The notes beneath the pieces are model-generated. The model did not search any database. It was not told where the DNA came from and saw nothing but the letters and a program-made list of their open reading frames with translations. From Bacteroidaceae bacterium (lineage in GTDB: Bacteria; Bacteroidota; Bacteroidia; Bacteroidales; Bacteroidaceae): a DNA stretch of 64,000 nucleotides. The DNA is taken from contig JAFZWK010000040.1 of NCBI GenBank assembly GCA_017617335.1, positions 34,924 to 98,923 on the forward strand. Direction: 5' to 3'. The position numbers and the translations under genes are program-made. Below are positions 33,553 to 43,254 of the stretch, piece after piece (within the stretch, counting starts at the first letter, position 1; each line of letters begins with the position of its first letter).

Positions 33553-35073
33553 ATGGCAAAGAAAGCACTTTTAATGATCCTCGATGGATGGGGAATCGGT
33601 AATCAAGGTAAGGGGGATGTTATTTTCAATACACCTACTCCATATTTGGATTATTTGAACGAGAATTATCCTCACAGTCAGCTCTTGGCTTGTGGGGAAA
33701 ACGTAGGTTTACCTGATGGTCAGATGGGTAACTCTGAGGTTGGTCACCTGAATATTGGTGCAGGCCGTATCGTTTATCAGGATTTGGTGAAAATCAATCG
33801 TGCGTGCAAGGATGGAAGTATCCTGAAGAATCCAGAGATCGTTTCTGCTTATGAGTATGCTAAATTGAATGGCAAGAGCGTACATCTGATGGGTTTAACC
33901 AGTGATGGCGGTGTACACAGTAGCCTCTATCATTTGTTTACTCTGATAGATATCTCCAGGACCTATGGTATCAAGAATACATTTGTACATTGTTTCATGG
34001 ATGGTCGCGATACAGACCCCAAGAGTGGCAAAGGATTTATTCAGGAGGTAACAGACAAGTGTGTTCAGGTGCCAGGTGCCTCGATTGCCAGCATCATAGG
34101 TAGATTCTATGCGATGGATCGTGATAAACGCTGGGAACGCATCAAGATTGCTTATGATTTGCTGATCAGCGCTGAAGGCAAACAGGCAACAGATATGGTT
34201 CAGGCAATGCAGGAGAGTTATGATGAAGGTGTAACAGATGAATTCATCAAGCCTATCAACAATAGTTCTGTGGATGGAACCATAAAAGAAGGTGATGTAG
34301 TTATCTTCTTCAACTATCGTAATGACCGCGCTAAGGAGTTGACTATTGTGCTTACTCAGCAGGATATGACTGATCAGGGAATGCACACAATTCCTGGTTT
34401 GCAGTATTATTGTATGACTCCTTATGATGCAAGTTTTACAGGTGTGCATATTCTTTTCCCCAAAGAGAACGTAATGGATACGTTAGGCGAATACCTATCC
34501 AATAAAGGATTGAAACAATTGCATACTGCAGAGACAGAGAAATATGCACCTGTGACTTTCTTCTTCAATGGTGGCCGTGAGACTCCTTATGAGAATGAGG
34601 ATCGTATTTTGGTCGCCAGCCCTAAGGTGGCAACCTATGACTTGAAACCAGAGATGAGTGCTTATGAGGTAAAGGATAAATTGGTAGCTGCAATCAATGA
34701 GAATAAATATGACTTTATCGTTGTGAATTTCGCAAATGGGGATATGGTAGGTCATACTGGTGTCTATGAGGCAATCGAGGCCGCTGTGAAGGCTGTAGAT
34801 AAGTGTGTAGGTGAGGTGGTCGAAGCTGCAAAGGGTCAAGACTATGAGATTATAATCATTGCTGATCATGGAAATGCAGATAATGCTATCAATCCTGATG
34901 GCACACCCAATACTGCTCATTCATTAAATGCTGTTCCCTTTATCTATGTGACTGGCAACAAGAACGCAAAGGTTCAGAATGGTGTGTTGGCTGATGTTGC
35001 ACCCAGCATTCTCCATATCATGGGATTGGAGCAACCAGAAGCTATGACAGGTAAAAACTTGATTACAGACTAA
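33553..35073 (+). CDS. gpmI: 2,3-bisphosphoglycerate-independent phosphoglycerate mutase
   Basis: GpmI interconverts 3- and 2-phosphoglycerate in glycolysis, using two manganese ions and a phosphoserine intermediate. The 506 residues are typical. Motifs include ILDGWGIG at the N-terminus, [14 protein letters not shown] with the catalytic Ser near residue 63, [31 protein letters not shown] and [11 protein letters not shown] with the metal-binding His/Asp residues. It lies between the lipoprotein terminator and ung, 7 bases from the latter. Confidence 0.97.
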   Translation: MAKKALLMILDGWGIGNQGKGDVIFNTPTPYLDYLNENYPHSQLLACGENVGLPDGQMGNSEVGHLNIGAGRIVYQDLVKINRACKDGSILKNPEIVSAYEYAKLNGKSVHLMGLTSDGGVHSSLYHLFTLIDISRTYGIKNTFVHCFMDGRDTDPKSGKGFIQEVTDKCVQVPGASIASIIGRFYAMDRDKRWERIKIAYDLLISAEGKQATDMVQAMQESYDEGVTDEFIKPINNSSVDGTIKEGDVVIFFNYRNDRAKELTIVLTQQDMTDQGMHTIPGLQYYCMTPYDASFTGVHILFPKENVMDTLGEYLSNKGLKQLHTAETEKYAPVTFFFNGGRETPYENEDRILVASPKVATYDLKPEMSAYEVKDKLVAAINENKYDFIVVNFANGDMVGHTGVYEAIEAAVKAVDKCVGEVVEAAKGQDYEIIIIADHGNADNAINPDGTPNTAHSLNAVPFIYVTGNKNAKVQNGVLADVAPSILHIMGLEQPEAMTGKNLITD

Positions 35074-35080
35074 TTCCGAT

Positions 35081-35743
35081 ATGAATGTCAATATAGAAGA
35101 GAGCTGGCATCGTCAGCTCTCTTCTGAATTTGAAAAACCTTATTTCAGCAGTCTTGTTCAGTTTGTTCGACAAGAATATGCCGCTGGTCCTTGTTATCCG
35201 CCAGGACGTTTAATTTTTAATGCCTTCAATAGTACTCCTTTCGAACAAGTGAAGGTGGTAATTTTAGGACAAGATCCTTATCATGGACCAGGTCAAGCTC
35301 ATGGCTTGTGCTTTTCTGTTAATGATGGAGTCGAATTTCCCCCCTCTTTGAAAAACATTTTTCAAGAAATCCAGGCAGAGACAGGTGCACCAATACCATC
35401 AAGCGGAAATCTGACCAGATGGGCAAAACAAGGAGTATTTCTACTTAATACATGTTTAAGTGTACGTGCTCATCAGGCATTCAGCCATAGTGGACAGGGG
35501 TGGGAAACTTTTACAGATGCAGTCATTCATCATTTGAGTAAGGATAGGGATAATCTTGTTTTTATGCTATGGGGTGCTCCTGCTGGCAAGAAGGCTGCTT
35601 TAATTGATTCATCCCGTCATCTGATACTTCGTTCTGCACACCCCAGCCCTTTGAGTGCGTATCGGGGCTTTTTCGGCAATCATCACTTTGAATTGTGTAA
35701 CCAATATTTAGTCCAACATGGCAAAGAGCCCATCCAGTGGTAA
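35081..35743 (+). CDS. ung: Uracil-DNA glycosylase (family 1)
   Basis: Ung removes uracil from DNA and starts base excision repair. The 220 residues have the catalytic water-activating motif GQDPYHGPGQAHGLCFSV near residue 65, the Asn/Trp region KQGVFLLNTCLSVR, and the leucine-loop HPSPLSAYRGFFGNHHF near residue 186. The start is ATG 35081. Its last 26 bases overlap the next gene's start in another frame. Confidence 0.97.
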   Translation: MNVNIEESWHRQLSSEFEKPYFSSLVQFVRQEYAAGPCYPPGRLIFNAFNSTPFEQVKVVILGQDPYHGPGQAHGLCFSVNDGVEFPPSLKNIFQEIQAETGAPIPSSGNLTRWAKQGVFLLNTCLSVRAHQAFSHSGQGWETFTDAVIHHLSKDRDNLVFMLWGAPAGKKAALIDSSRHLILRSAHPSPLSAYRGFFGNHHFELCNQYLVQHGKEPIQW

Positions 35744-36293
35744 TATTGTCGGTATCATAGAGGTAGGCGATGTTCTTGTTCACATGGATATCCTTACTGA
35801 ATATTTCTGTTGTGATATTGAAAAATGTCAAGGACGATGTTGTGAGGAAGGGGATGCTGGTGCACCTGTAACTTTAGATGAGATTGCTGAGATAGAAAAT
35901 TCATTGGATGATATCTGGTCACAGTTGAGTGCTCAAGCGCAATCCGTAATTGATCGTCAAGGTGTAGCCTATACGGATGTTGAAGGAGAATTGGTGACAA
36001 GTATTATCAATGGTCGCAATTGTGCTTTTCGTGGTCCTCATGGATGTTTGTTACCCAAGAAGCCCATCAGCTGTCACCTTTATCCTATTCGTGAGAAACG
36101 ATTAGGTTCAATGACAGGTCTGAACTACCATCGATGGGATATCTGCAAAGTAGCTACAGTCTTGGGAGAACAGAAAAAGCTTCGTCTTTATGAGTTTTTG
36201 AAGGAACCTCTGATTCGAAGGTTTGGCGAGGATTGGTACAAAGAGCTGAAAACTGTTGCTCGTGAGCTTATTGACAAAGGACTAATACAATGA
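35718..36293 (+). CDS. DUF3109 family protein
   Basis: A 191-residue protein of the Bacteroidetes DUF3109 family. Conserved Cys-rich elements are visible: YFCCDIEKCQGRCCEEGDAGAP near residue 30, GRNCAFRGPHGCLL near 103 and KPISCHLYPIRE near 116, with later YHRWDICKVA. The eight or so spaced Cys suggest metal or Fe-S binding, but function is unknown. The ATG at 35718 lies inside ung and gives a 26-base overlap; the conserved domain begins about 10 residues later. It converges with gyrB across repeat array E. Confidence 0.85.
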   Translation: MAKSPSSGNIVGIIEVGDVLVHMDILTEYFCCDIEKCQGRCCEEGDAGAPVTLDEIAEIENSLDDIWSQLSAQAQSVIDRQGVAYTDVEGELVTSIINGRNCAFRGPHGCLLPKKPISCHLYPIREKRLGSMTGLNYHRWDICKVATVLGEQKKLRLYEFLKEPLIRRFGEDWYKELKTVARELIDKGLIQ

Positions 36294-36343
36294 AGAGACT
36301 CAATAAAGAAGCGATACTTGTTTAGAGGTAGAATAAAAAAAGG

Positions 36344-36419
36344 CAACGTGTTGAATCAGCTGAGTCAACACGTTGAGTTGACGGTTTCAACACGTTGAGT
36401 TTGCAGACTTAACGTGTTG
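36344..36419. repeat. 22-bp-period CAAC-N2-GTTG array E
   Basis: Cores start at 36344 (CAACGTGTTG), 36366 and 36388 (CAACACGTTG) and 36410 (TAACGTGTTG), exactly 22 bp apart. The pair 36388/36410 extends to a 13-bp stem with a 6-base loop, followed by TGTTTTC: a terminator-like structure for the plus strand. The array fills the gap between two convergent genes and ends 8 bases before the gyrB stop codon region. Confidence 0.9.
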
Positions 36420-36426
36420 TGTTTTC

Positions 36427-38406
36427 TTATGCGTCGATATTCGCGAAGGTGGCGTTCTGTTCGATGAATTCACGACGTGGGCCAACATCTTCGCCCATGA
36501 GCATTGAAAAGACATAATCGGCACCTGCAGCATCCTCGATAGTTACCTGTTTAAGGAGGCGGGTTTCGGGATTCATGGTGGTTTCCCACAACTGTTCAGG
36601 GTTCATTTCTCCCAAACCTTTGTAGCGCTGGGTGGTCATGCCTTCCTCTTTGCCATTATTGTATTTTTCCATGAAACGGAGACGGTCCACCTCGGTATAG
36701 CAATACTCTTCGTTCTTTCCAATCTTGCAGCGGTAGAGTGGAGGAGTTGCGATGTAGAGATGTCCCTTCTGAATCAATTCGGGCATATAGCGATAGAAGA
36801 GGGTCATTAGGAGGGTGTCGATGTGAGAACCATCGACATCGGCATCGGTCATGATGATGACTTTGTAGTAGCGGAGTTTCTCGTAGTTAGCTTCCTTGCT
36901 GTCTTCGCCGATACCGAACCTAACACCAAGGGCTTGTATGATGTTGTTCACTTCCTCGTGTTCAAAGGCTTTGTGCCACATTACACGTTCTACGTTGAAT
37001 ATCTTACCTCGTATGGGCAGGATGGCTTGGAAATGACGGTTGCGGCCTTGCTTTGCTGAGCCGCCTGCTGAATCTCCCTCGACGATGAACATCTCGCAAT
37101 TTGCTGCATCCTTATCGGAGCAGTCAGCGAGCTTACCAGGTAGGCCGCCACCACCCATGGGGCTCTTGCGCTGAACGCTTTCGCGTGCCTTGCGTGCTGC
37201 AACACGTGCAGTTGCTGCCAGAATAACTTTGTCAACGATGAGTTTGGCTTCCTGAGGATGTTCTTCCAAGTAATAGTTTAAAGCCTCACCTACAGCCTGT
37301 TGTACGGCACCTGAAATCTCGCTGTTTCCCAGTTTGGTTTTTGTCTGGCCTTCAAACTGGGGCTCTGCAACCTTTACGCTGATGACAGCTGTCAAACCTT
37401 CACGGAAGTCTTCTCCGCTGATTTCAACATGATTCTTGGTTAATTTCTCCAGTTCCTTGGCACACTGCTGTTCTGCATAGTTCTTGAGGGTACGGGTCAG
37501 GGCAGCTCTGAAGCCGGCCAAATGGGTGCCGCCTTCAATGGTGTTGATGTTGTTGACATAGGAGTGCAGATTCTCGCTGTAGCCAGTATTGTACATGATG
37601 GCAACCTCGATGGGTGTGTTCTGCTTCTCTGTGTTGATGTAGATAACGTCGTTGATGAGGTGTGTGCGTGTGGAGTCGATATAGCGGACGAAGTCCTTCA
37701 GTCCTCCCTCGCTGTGGAACACTTCCTTGCGTATGCCCTCGAAACCTGCTGCGGCATTCATGTCGAGACGCATGTCTGTGAGAGTGATATTGATGCCTGC
37801 ATTCAGGTATGCCAATTCACGCATTCGATTGGCGAGTGTGTCATATTTGAATGTGATGACGGTAAAGATGCTATTGTCTGGCCAGAATTGCTGGCGAGTA
37901 CCTCTCAAATCAGTTTCTCCGATAGTCTCCACGTCAGTAACGGGCTTTCCTTTCTCGTAAATCTGTTGGTATATCTTGCCGTCGCGATAGACCTGAGAAA
38001 TCATTCGCTTGGATAATGCATTTACGCAACTTACACCCACACCGTGGAGACCGCCGCTGACTTTATATGAACCTTTGTCAAACTTGCCTCCAGCATGCAG
38101 GACGGTCATGACAACCTCGAGAGCACTTTTGTGTTCCTTTTCGTGCATGTCAACAGGAATACCACGACCGTTGTCCTGAACTGTAATGCTGTTATCTTCG
38201 TTGATTGTAACTTCGATATGTGTACAATATCCCGCAAGTGCCTCGTCGATGGAGTTATCTACCGTCTCGTAGACTAAGTGGTGCAATCCTTTCTCACTGA
38301 TGTCGCCAATATACATGGCGGGACGTTTGCGCACTGCCTCCAAACCTTCCAGAACCTGGATGTTGGAGGCACTGTATTCGGTACTGTTTTTCTCTATTTC
38401 TTCCAT
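36427..38406 (-). CDS. gyrB: DNA gyrase subunit B
   Basis: GyrB is the ATPase subunit of DNA gyrase, which introduces negative supercoils. The 659 residues have the GHKL ATPase domain (EAVRKRPAMYIGD, VDNSIDEALAGYC, GRGIPVDMH, GGLHGVGVSCVNALS), the transducer domain, and the TOPRIM domain with FIVEGDSAGGSAKQGR and MTDADVDGSHI. The C-terminal GyrB zone (RYKGLGEMNPEQLWETTMNP) is complete. The length and the GGGGLPGKLADC linker are usual in Bacteroidetes. It lies downstream of rpsT on the same strand, separated by a terminator, and has its own -7 box. Confidence 0.96.
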   Translation of the reverse strand: MEEIEKNSTEYSASNIQVLEGLEAVRKRPAMYIGDISEKGLHHLVYETVDNSIDEALAGYCTHIEVTINEDNSITVQDNGRGIPVDMHEKEHKSALEVVMTVLHAGGKFDKGSYKVSGGLHGVGVSCVNALSKRMISQVYRDGKIYQQIYEKGKPVTDVETIGETDLRGTRQQFWPDNSIFTVITFKYDTLANRMRELAYLNAGINITLTDMRLDMNAAAGFEGIRKEVFHSEGGLKDFVRYIDSTRTHLINDVIYINTEKQNTPIEVAIMYNTGYSENLHSYVNNINTIEGGTHLAGFRAALTRTLKNYAEQQCAKELEKLTKNHVEISGEDFREGLTAVISVKVAEPQFEGQTKTKLGNSEISGAVQQAVGEALNYYLEEHPQEAKLIVDKVILAATARVAARKARESVQRKSPMGGGGLPGKLADCSDKDAANCEMFIVEGDSAGGSAKQGRNRHFQAILPIRGKIFNVERVMWHKAFEHEEVNNIIQALGVRFGIGEDSKEANYEKLRYYKVIIMTDADVDGSHIDTLLMTLFYRYMPELIQKGHLYIATPPLYRCKIGKNEEYCYTEVDRLRFMEKYNNGKEEGMTTQRYKGLGEMNPEQLWETTMNPETRLLKQVTIEDAAGADYVFSMLMGEDVGPRREFIEQNATFANIDA

Positions 38407-38432
38407 TCTTTCAGAATCATTATTTTAGGGTA

Positions 38433-38440
38433 CAAATTTA
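38433..38440 (-). promoter_or_regulatory. Bacteroidetes -7 box for gyrB
   Basis: Minus-strand TAAATTTG lies 27 bases before the gyrB start, after the rpsT terminator. The -33 element is not clear. Confidence 0.5.
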
Positions 38441-38472
38441 CAAAATTTTTTTTGAAATCGAAAGAAAAATGC

Positions 38473-38507
38473 ACAAAAAAAACAGCCATCACGGAGTGAT
38501 GACTGTT
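38473..38507 (-). terminator. Intrinsic terminator of rpsT
   Basis: On the minus strand a 12-bp stem (38507-38496 with 38492-38481, one G-T pair) has a 3-base loop and is followed by eight T. It is 33 bases after the rpsT stop. Confidence 0.95.
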
Positions 38508-38540
38508 ATGATTAAAATCCGCTATGGAAAGGAAATCAAA

Positions 38541-38795
38541 TTAACCCAATTTTTGGATATATTTAGCCAATTTAGACTTCAAATTTGATGCCTTATTCTT
38601 ATGAATAATGGATCTCTTAGCCAACTTGTCCAAAGCTTTTTGTACGCTGGGGTACATCTCAATAGCAGCAGCCTTGTCGGTAGTGGCACGCAATTTGCGG
38701 ACAGCATTACGCATGGTCTTAGCGTAGTATCTGTTGTGAAGTCTTCTCTTTTCAGTCTGACGGATTCTCTTTAATGATGATTTGTGATTAGCCAT
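38541..38795 (-). CDS. rpsT: 30S ribosomal protein S20
   Basis: S20 is a basic primary-binding protein of 16S rRNA. The 84 residues start [18 protein letters not shown] and continue with the typical helical Lys/Arg/Ala pattern ([35 protein letters not shown]). It lies 34 bases downstream of tRNA-Glu on the same strand and probably shares its promoter. A strong terminator follows. Confidence 0.97.
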   Translation of the reverse strand: MANHKSSLKRIRQTEKRRLHNRYYAKTMRNAVRKLRATTDKAAAIEMYPSVQKALDKLAKRSIIHKNKASNLKSKLAKYIQKLG

Positions 38796-38829
38796 CTTTT
38801 CTTATTATTTTGTTTTTTTCTTTTATATG

Positions 38830-38901
38830 TAGTCCCTAGGAGAGTCGAACTCCTCTTTAGAGAATGAAAATCTCTCGTCCTAACCGATAGACGAAGGGAC
38901 C
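38830..38901 (-). tRNA. tRNA-Glu (TTC)
   Basis: The minus-strand 72-base sequence starts GGTCCCTTCGTCTATCGG and has the acceptor stem GGTCCCT/AGGGACT (terminal G-T pair), anticodon loop ATTTTCATT giving TTC, and T arm AGGAGTTCGACTCTCCT with GTTCGAC. Discriminator A; CCA is not encoded. Confidence 0.95.
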
Positions 38902-38953
38902 AAACCCTTGGCTTTCGCCGTCAATTTTAAGGCATAAACCTGAATTGTGGTTG

Positions 38954-38984
38954 CAAAGGTATAGGTTTTTCCTTGACTGACAAA
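38954..38984 (-). promoter_or_regulatory. Promoter of tRNA-Glu and rpsT
   Basis: Minus-strand TTTG (38984-38981), exactly 19 bases, then TACCTTTG (38961-38954): the best -33/-7 match in the window. Confidence 0.8.
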
Positions 38985-39030
38985 ATATTTTTTCGGAAAA
39001 TTTCATTTTCGAATGTATTTTGGCTTGTGA

Positions 39031-39062
39031 TTGAGTGATTGCCAAAGTTTTTTGTATCTTAG
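39031..39062 (+). promoter_or_regulatory. Probable promoter of recO
   Basis: TTG (39031-39033), 21 bases, then TATCTTAG (39055-39062), one base off TAnnTTTG, 22 bases before the recO start. Confidence 0.45.
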
Positions 39063-39083
39063 CGAACGCTAAATGCAGAATTT

Positions 39084-39809
39084 ATGCTTGAAACGACTCG
39101 TGGTATAGTATTACACACTCTGAAATATTCTGAGGGAAGCTTGATTGTGAACATTTTCACAGAGAATCATGGGACCTTGGGGTTCTTGGTGAAGATTCCA
39201 ACGTCTCGAAGGAATTCGTTACGAACAGTCTTGTTGCGTCCTTTGAGCATATTGGAAATAGTTTTCGATTATCGTCCTAACCTAGGACTGCAACGCATTT
39301 CAGAGATTCGTTTGGCTGTTTCCTATCAATCTCTTCCTTTTGATCCATTAAAGGAAACGATGGCTCTTTTCTTGTCGGAGTTTCTCTATTATGCTTTAAG
39401 GAATGAGCAACCCAGCGTTTCCTTGTTTTCGTATCTGATAAATGGTTTAGAGTGGTTGGATACGCGTCATGAAGAATACTCGAACTTTCATCTTGTGTTC
39501 CTTATGCGTCTTACACGTTTCCTAGGTTTCTGGCCTAATGTGGAGAACTTTCATTGTGATGATTTCTTTGACTTGCTCTCCAGCCAATATACAAGAGTCA
39601 GGCCTCCTCATGGCTCCTATTTGGTACCAGAAGAGGCTTGTCTCGTGCCTTTGTTTCTACGAATGAATTACCAAACGATGCATCTGTTTCGTATGAATCA
39701 CGTGCAACGTGGTCGATTCCTGGATGTCCTGAACAACTATTATCGTTTACATATCCCAGATTTCCCAGTTCTGAAGTCCATTTCTATATTGCGTGAAGTT
39801 TTATCCTAA
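39084..39809 (+). CDS. recO: DNA repair protein RecO
   Basis: RecO works with RecF and RecR to load RecA on gapped DNA. The 241 residues start with the OB-fold pattern TRGIVLHTLKYSEGSLIVNIFTENHG, continue with FLVKIPTSRRNSLR and LSILEIVFDYRPN, and end in a helical domain. The zinc-binding Cys cluster of some RecO proteins is not evident. It is convergent with ftsZ, the end of the dcw cluster. Confidence 0.9.
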   Translation: MLETTRGIVLHTLKYSEGSLIVNIFTENHGTLGFLVKIPTSRRNSLRTVLLRPLSILEIVFDYRPNLGLQRISEIRLAVSYQSLPFDPLKETMALFLSEFLYYALRNEQPSVSLFSYLINGLEWLDTRHEEYSNFHLVFLMRLTRFLGFWPNVENFHCDDFFDLLSSQYTRVRPPHGSYLVPEEACLVPLFLRMNYQTMHLFRMNHVQRGRFLDVLNNYYRLHIPDFPVLKSISILREVLS

Positions 39810-39833
39810 TGGATATCTTACCAAAGGGAGTTC

Positions 39834-41156
39834 TTATTGTATTTCCAGTTGGAAACCTCCTTCTTCTAAGCTGGGTTTGGGTGGCGTGGTTTGTGCTTGG
39901 GTCTCCTTGTTCTTGATACGATTCAATTCATCCTTTGTTCTACGGTAGGTAGGCAAAGTTTCCACCATAGAGATGACATCGTCATTGTCGAGGTCTGCAT
40001 CAGAGAAGATAAAGATGTTGTGATGACGTCTGCGTGTAGTAGTGGTTCCGCCATTGCTATAGAACAATTCTCGACGTTCTTCTTCCTTAGCTTTTTTCTC
40101 TTCCTCCTCAGCATCCTTCTCGCGGTTTTGCTGATCCATGGCTTCAGGCATGCCAGGCACATTCTGAAGGCCGAATCCGGTAGCCAGAACGGTAATTTTT
40201 ACTTTGCTCCCCAACGAGCTATCGGTTGCTAGACCCCATTTGGTTTCCACGTCTCGCTTGAACTTACTCATGAAATCATTCACCTCGTTCATTTCTTCCA
40301 TCATAAGGCTATCCTGATCCTTGTCGCCACAGAAATTGATGTTCAGCAATACCTTCTTAGAATTGAAGATATCGTTACCGTTCAACAAGGGGCTGTTCAA
40401 TGCTTGCTCGATAGCTTTGGTGACGCGATTCTCTCCCTCACCATATCCAGTACTCATGATGGCCACACCTCCATCTTTAAGTACGGTGGTTACATCCTGG
40501 AAGTCCAGATTCATGATGCCGTGCATGGTGATGATTTCTGCGATACTTCTGGCTGCGATGCTCAGCGTGTCATCTGCTTTAGCAAAAGCGTTGATGACGG
40601 TCAGTTCTGGATATATCTCACGCAAACGTTCATTGTTGATAACCAATAGAGCATCCACGTGCTTCGAAATTTCTTCTACACCATCAAGTGCTTGATTAAT
40701 TTTCATGTTTCCCTCAAACTTGAAGGGAATGGTTACGATACCTACAGTCAAGATGCCTGCATCCTTTGCACATTGTGCAATGATAGGAGCCGCTCCTGTC
40801 CCTGTACCTCCACCCATTCCGGCAGTGATGAAAACCATTCGTGTACCATCGTTCAACATCTCTTTGATGTCCTCGATACTTTCTTGAGCAGCCAAACGTG
40901 CTTTTTCAGGACGGTTTCCTGCCCCTAATCCATCCTTGCCTAATTGCAGGTGATTTGGTACAGGTGAATCGCCAAGAGCTTTCTTGTCAGTATTGCAAAG
41001 CAGATATGTTACATCGTGGATTCCTTCACGATACATGTGATTAACTGCATTGCCTCCTCCTCCGCCTACACCAATTACCTTGATAATACTGGGCGTGGAA
41101 GTCTTGAAATTGAACGCAATGCCACCTTCATTTAATTTTATATTATTATCTTGCAT
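39834..41156 (-). CDS. ftsZ: Cell division protein FtsZ
   Basis: FtsZ is the tubulin-like GTPase that forms the Z ring. It has the N-terminal [15 protein letters not shown], tubulin signature [10 protein letters not shown], and [14 protein letters not shown]. After the globular domain is a ~110-residue linker rich in Glu/Lys/Arg ([16 protein letters not shown]), ending in a short C-terminal peptide. I prefer ATG 41156 ([12 protein letters not shown]), giving a family-like N-terminus and a 19-base gap to ftsA; ATG 41183 adds nine residues (MFNRKIRKA) and overlaps the ftsA stop. It is the last gene of the dcw cluster. Confidence 0.95.
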   Translation of the reverse strand: MQDNNIKLNEGGIAFNFKTSTPSIIKVIGVGGGGGNAVNHMYREGIHDVTYLLCNTDKKALGDSPVPNHLQLGKDGLGAGNRPEKARLAAQESIEDIKEMLNDGTRMVFITAGMGGGTGTGAAPIIAQCAKDAGILTVGIVTIPFKFEGNMKINQALDGVEEISKHVDALLVINNERLREIYPELTVINAFAKADDTLSIAARSIAEIITMHGIMNLDFQDVTTVLKDGGVAIMSTGYGEGENRVTKAIEQALNSPLLNGNDIFNSKKVLLNINFCGDKDQDSLMMEEMNEVNDFMSKFKRDVETKWGLATDSSLGSKVKITVLATGFGLQNVPGMPEAMDQQNREKDAEEEEKKAKEEERRELFYSNGGTTTTRRRHHNIFIFSDADLDNDDVISMVETLPTYRRTKDELNRIKNKETQAQTTPPKPSLEEGGFQLEIQ

Positions 41157-41175
41157 AGCTTTTCGTATTTTTCTA

Positions 41176-42504
41176 TTAAACATCCGGATCCATCAGTAGG
41201 TCGGAAATCTTCTTCCATAAAGTTTTAGCTTTCTTTCCTACTTTCTTTCCCTGTTCTTTCTTTGTCTCGACGGATTCTTCAACTTTTGTCTCTTCAACCT
41301 TTTTCTCTTCAAAAGAGATTTCTGTCTGTACAGCTTCTTTTTCCACGGGAATTTCGCTTACACAGTTTTGATCACCTTTGAGTAGAAGAGCCATTAAGGT
41401 GTTAAAGTTGTTGTTCTCTGGAATGTTGACATTGTGAGCTGTAGTAATGTTGAGAGGTAAACCTTTTGCAATGCGAATAGGCTTGTTGCAATGAGTGTGT
41501 TCTGTAAATGCTTTGGTTAAGTTTCTTACGCGTGAACCACCACCTGTCAGAATAATGCCAGAAAGCAGGTTGTCGCTTTCCTTGGAAATGTGCGTCCATA
41601 TGTTCACGATGATTTCCTCGTATCGAGCCTCCACAATCTCTTGCAATACATCCTCGTCGATGGTTCGTTCGTAACTCAGTTGGATCTTTCGAGGACTATG
41701 GTCTTCGGCATCGGCATGATATGCGGTTCCATAGTCTAATTTAAGTTTCTCCGCTTCTTCCATATCTATGGATTTAGTGGCAATGTCTGCTGTAATATTT
41801 GCACTACCCAAAGGAATAATGGCAAGATGTCGTAAAGTGTTTTGAGTATAAACGCTGACGGTGGTTGTGTCTGCACCTATGTCAACCAAAGCACATCCAG
41901 AACGTTTTTCGCTTGCATTAAGTAACGCATCGGCCAGACAAATGGGAGAAATCAATATTTCCGCGATATCCAACCCAGCACCTTTAACACATTTCTCAAT
42001 GTTCTCGTAAAGGGTATTTCGTGCAATTACGTTCATGAAACGTGCTTCTATCTGTTCGCTTAGCATACCCACAGGTTCAGCCACATTGCGATTCCCTATC
42101 CCATACTCTTGTGGAACTACGTCCAAAATCCGAGAATCTGTGTAAACCTCTCCTTGGTTAATGTCCTTCAACTGATCCACCATATCATTGGTAATCTGAA
42201 TCTTTCCATCGAATTGACGGAATACTTTGTTCTGAACAGTGTGTAGTGATTGACCTGCTAAGCCGATATACACACGATTTACATAGATGTTCAGACGATC
42301 ATTCAACTGTCCCACAACCTTTGAAATAGCTTGTGTTGTCTTGTCGATGTTGTCGATGATACCTTTGCGGATACTGTTGGCCGCATTCTCCTGTGCAAAT
42401 GCAAGAACTTGCATTGTTCCGTCCGGCTCTCGCTTGCCGGCAATAGCCCGAATGGCTGTTGAACCTAATTCAATGGCTACAATAATGTCTTTTTCTGCTC
42501 CCAT
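41176..42504 (-). CDS. ftsA: Cell division protein FtsA
   Basis: FtsA is the actin-like ATPase that tethers FtsZ to the membrane. The 442 residues open with IIVAIELGSTAIRAIAGKR, and have GCALVDIGADTTTVSVY (phosphate-2 region) and ILTGGGSRVRNLT. A Glu/Lys/Val-rich stretch (EKKVEETKVEESVETKKE) precedes the C-terminal amphipathic segment KAKTLWKKISDLL, the probable membrane-targeting helix. It lies between ftsQ and ftsZ as in most bacteria. Confidence 0.95.
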   Translation of the reverse strand: MGAEKDIIVAIELGSTAIRAIAGKREPDGTMQVLAFAQENAANSIRKGIIDNIDKTTQAISKVVGQLNDRLNIYVNRVYIGLAGQSLHTVQNKVFRQFDGKIQITNDMVDQLKDINQGEVYTDSRILDVVPQEYGIGNRNVAEPVGMLSEQIEARFMNVIARNTLYENIEKCVKGAGLDIAEILISPICLADALLNASEKRSGCALVDIGADTTTVSVYTQNTLRHLAIIPLGSANITADIATKSIDMEEAEKLKLDYGTAYHADAEDHSPRKIQLSYERTIDEDVLQEIVEARYEEIIVNIWTHISKESDNLLSGIILTGGGSRVRNLTKAFTEHTHCNKPIRIAKGLPLNITTAHNVNIPENNNFNTLMALLLKGDQNCVSEIPVEKEAVQTEISFEEKKVEETKVEESVETKKEQGKKVGKKAKTLWKKISDLLMDPDV

Positions 42505-42519
42505 ATATTATTTTTTTAT

Positions 42520-43254
42520 TTATTTGTCTCTTTTAGTACAAACAATTTGTCCGTTGAATGCTAAATTGATGGTCTTATATTTATTCCATCCCACTTTGGG
42601 TAATCCTTTCTCGTAAAAAAGAAGCATACGGTCCAATTTATCCTCATAGTTCCGTGAATTGCCCAATATGATTGTATGGTTTCCCACTCTGGGATAGAGC
42701 GCCACTTCATCTTTTGAGGAAACAACTATTTGCTCGATTTGTTTGTTCCAGAAATCATTATCGTGGATATATTCAGCCAAAGAAGCCAGTTCTTTTTTGG
42801 CATATTCTTTGGTGATGTTACCTGTAGCAATGCAGAGATTCAGATTGAAGTTCCCTATGGGCATATTTTCACCAGTCCTGTCCAAATAGTACTCATCTCC
42901 ATTATTTGCTATGATATGAAGAATGGGTTGCATCAGCGAAACCAGAATACAGAGTTTCCCCTCCGAAGTGTGATAACACAAGGCATTTTTAATGTAAGGA
43001 TTATTAGTCAGCAGTTCCTCAATGTTGGGCATGTCTATTTTACAGAGATGTTGACCCTCAGGAGAGATTTTGTTATGAGCTAAGATATTTTGCACGTCCC
43101 CCTCTTGTACGAAACCTTCCTGCAAGCTATCTTGGAAAATGATTTCCACTGCGCTACATGTTACATCTTCGGCAGGCTGTGAGAGTTTTGTGATGGCGAA
43201 TATCAAATAACCAACCACTCCAAATAGAAGTATTATTTTTATCGCAATTTTCAT
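42520..43254 (-). CDS. ftsQ: Cell division protein FtsQ
   Basis: FtsQ/DivIB is a bitopic divisome protein linking cytoplasmic and periplasmic factors. The 244 residues have one N-terminal transmembrane helix (AIKIILLFGVVGYLIFAI) and a periplasmic part with a POTRA-like region followed by NPYIKNALCYHTSEGKLCILVSLMQPILHII. Sequence similarity in this family is low; the call rests on size, topology and position between murC and ftsA. The start overlaps the murC stop by four bases. Confidence 0.88.
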   Translation of the reverse strand: MKIAIKIILLFGVVGYLIFAITKLSQPAEDVTCSAVEIIFQDSLQEGFVQEGDVQNILAHNKISPEGQHLCKIDMPNIEELLTNNPYIKNALCYHTSEGKLCILVSLMQPILHIIANNGDEYYLDRTGENMPIGNFNLNLCIATGNITKEYAKKELASLAEYIHDNDFWNKQIEQIVVSSKDEVALYPRVGNHTIILGNSRNYEDKLDRMLLFYEKGLPKVGWNKYKTINLAFNGQIVCTKRDK

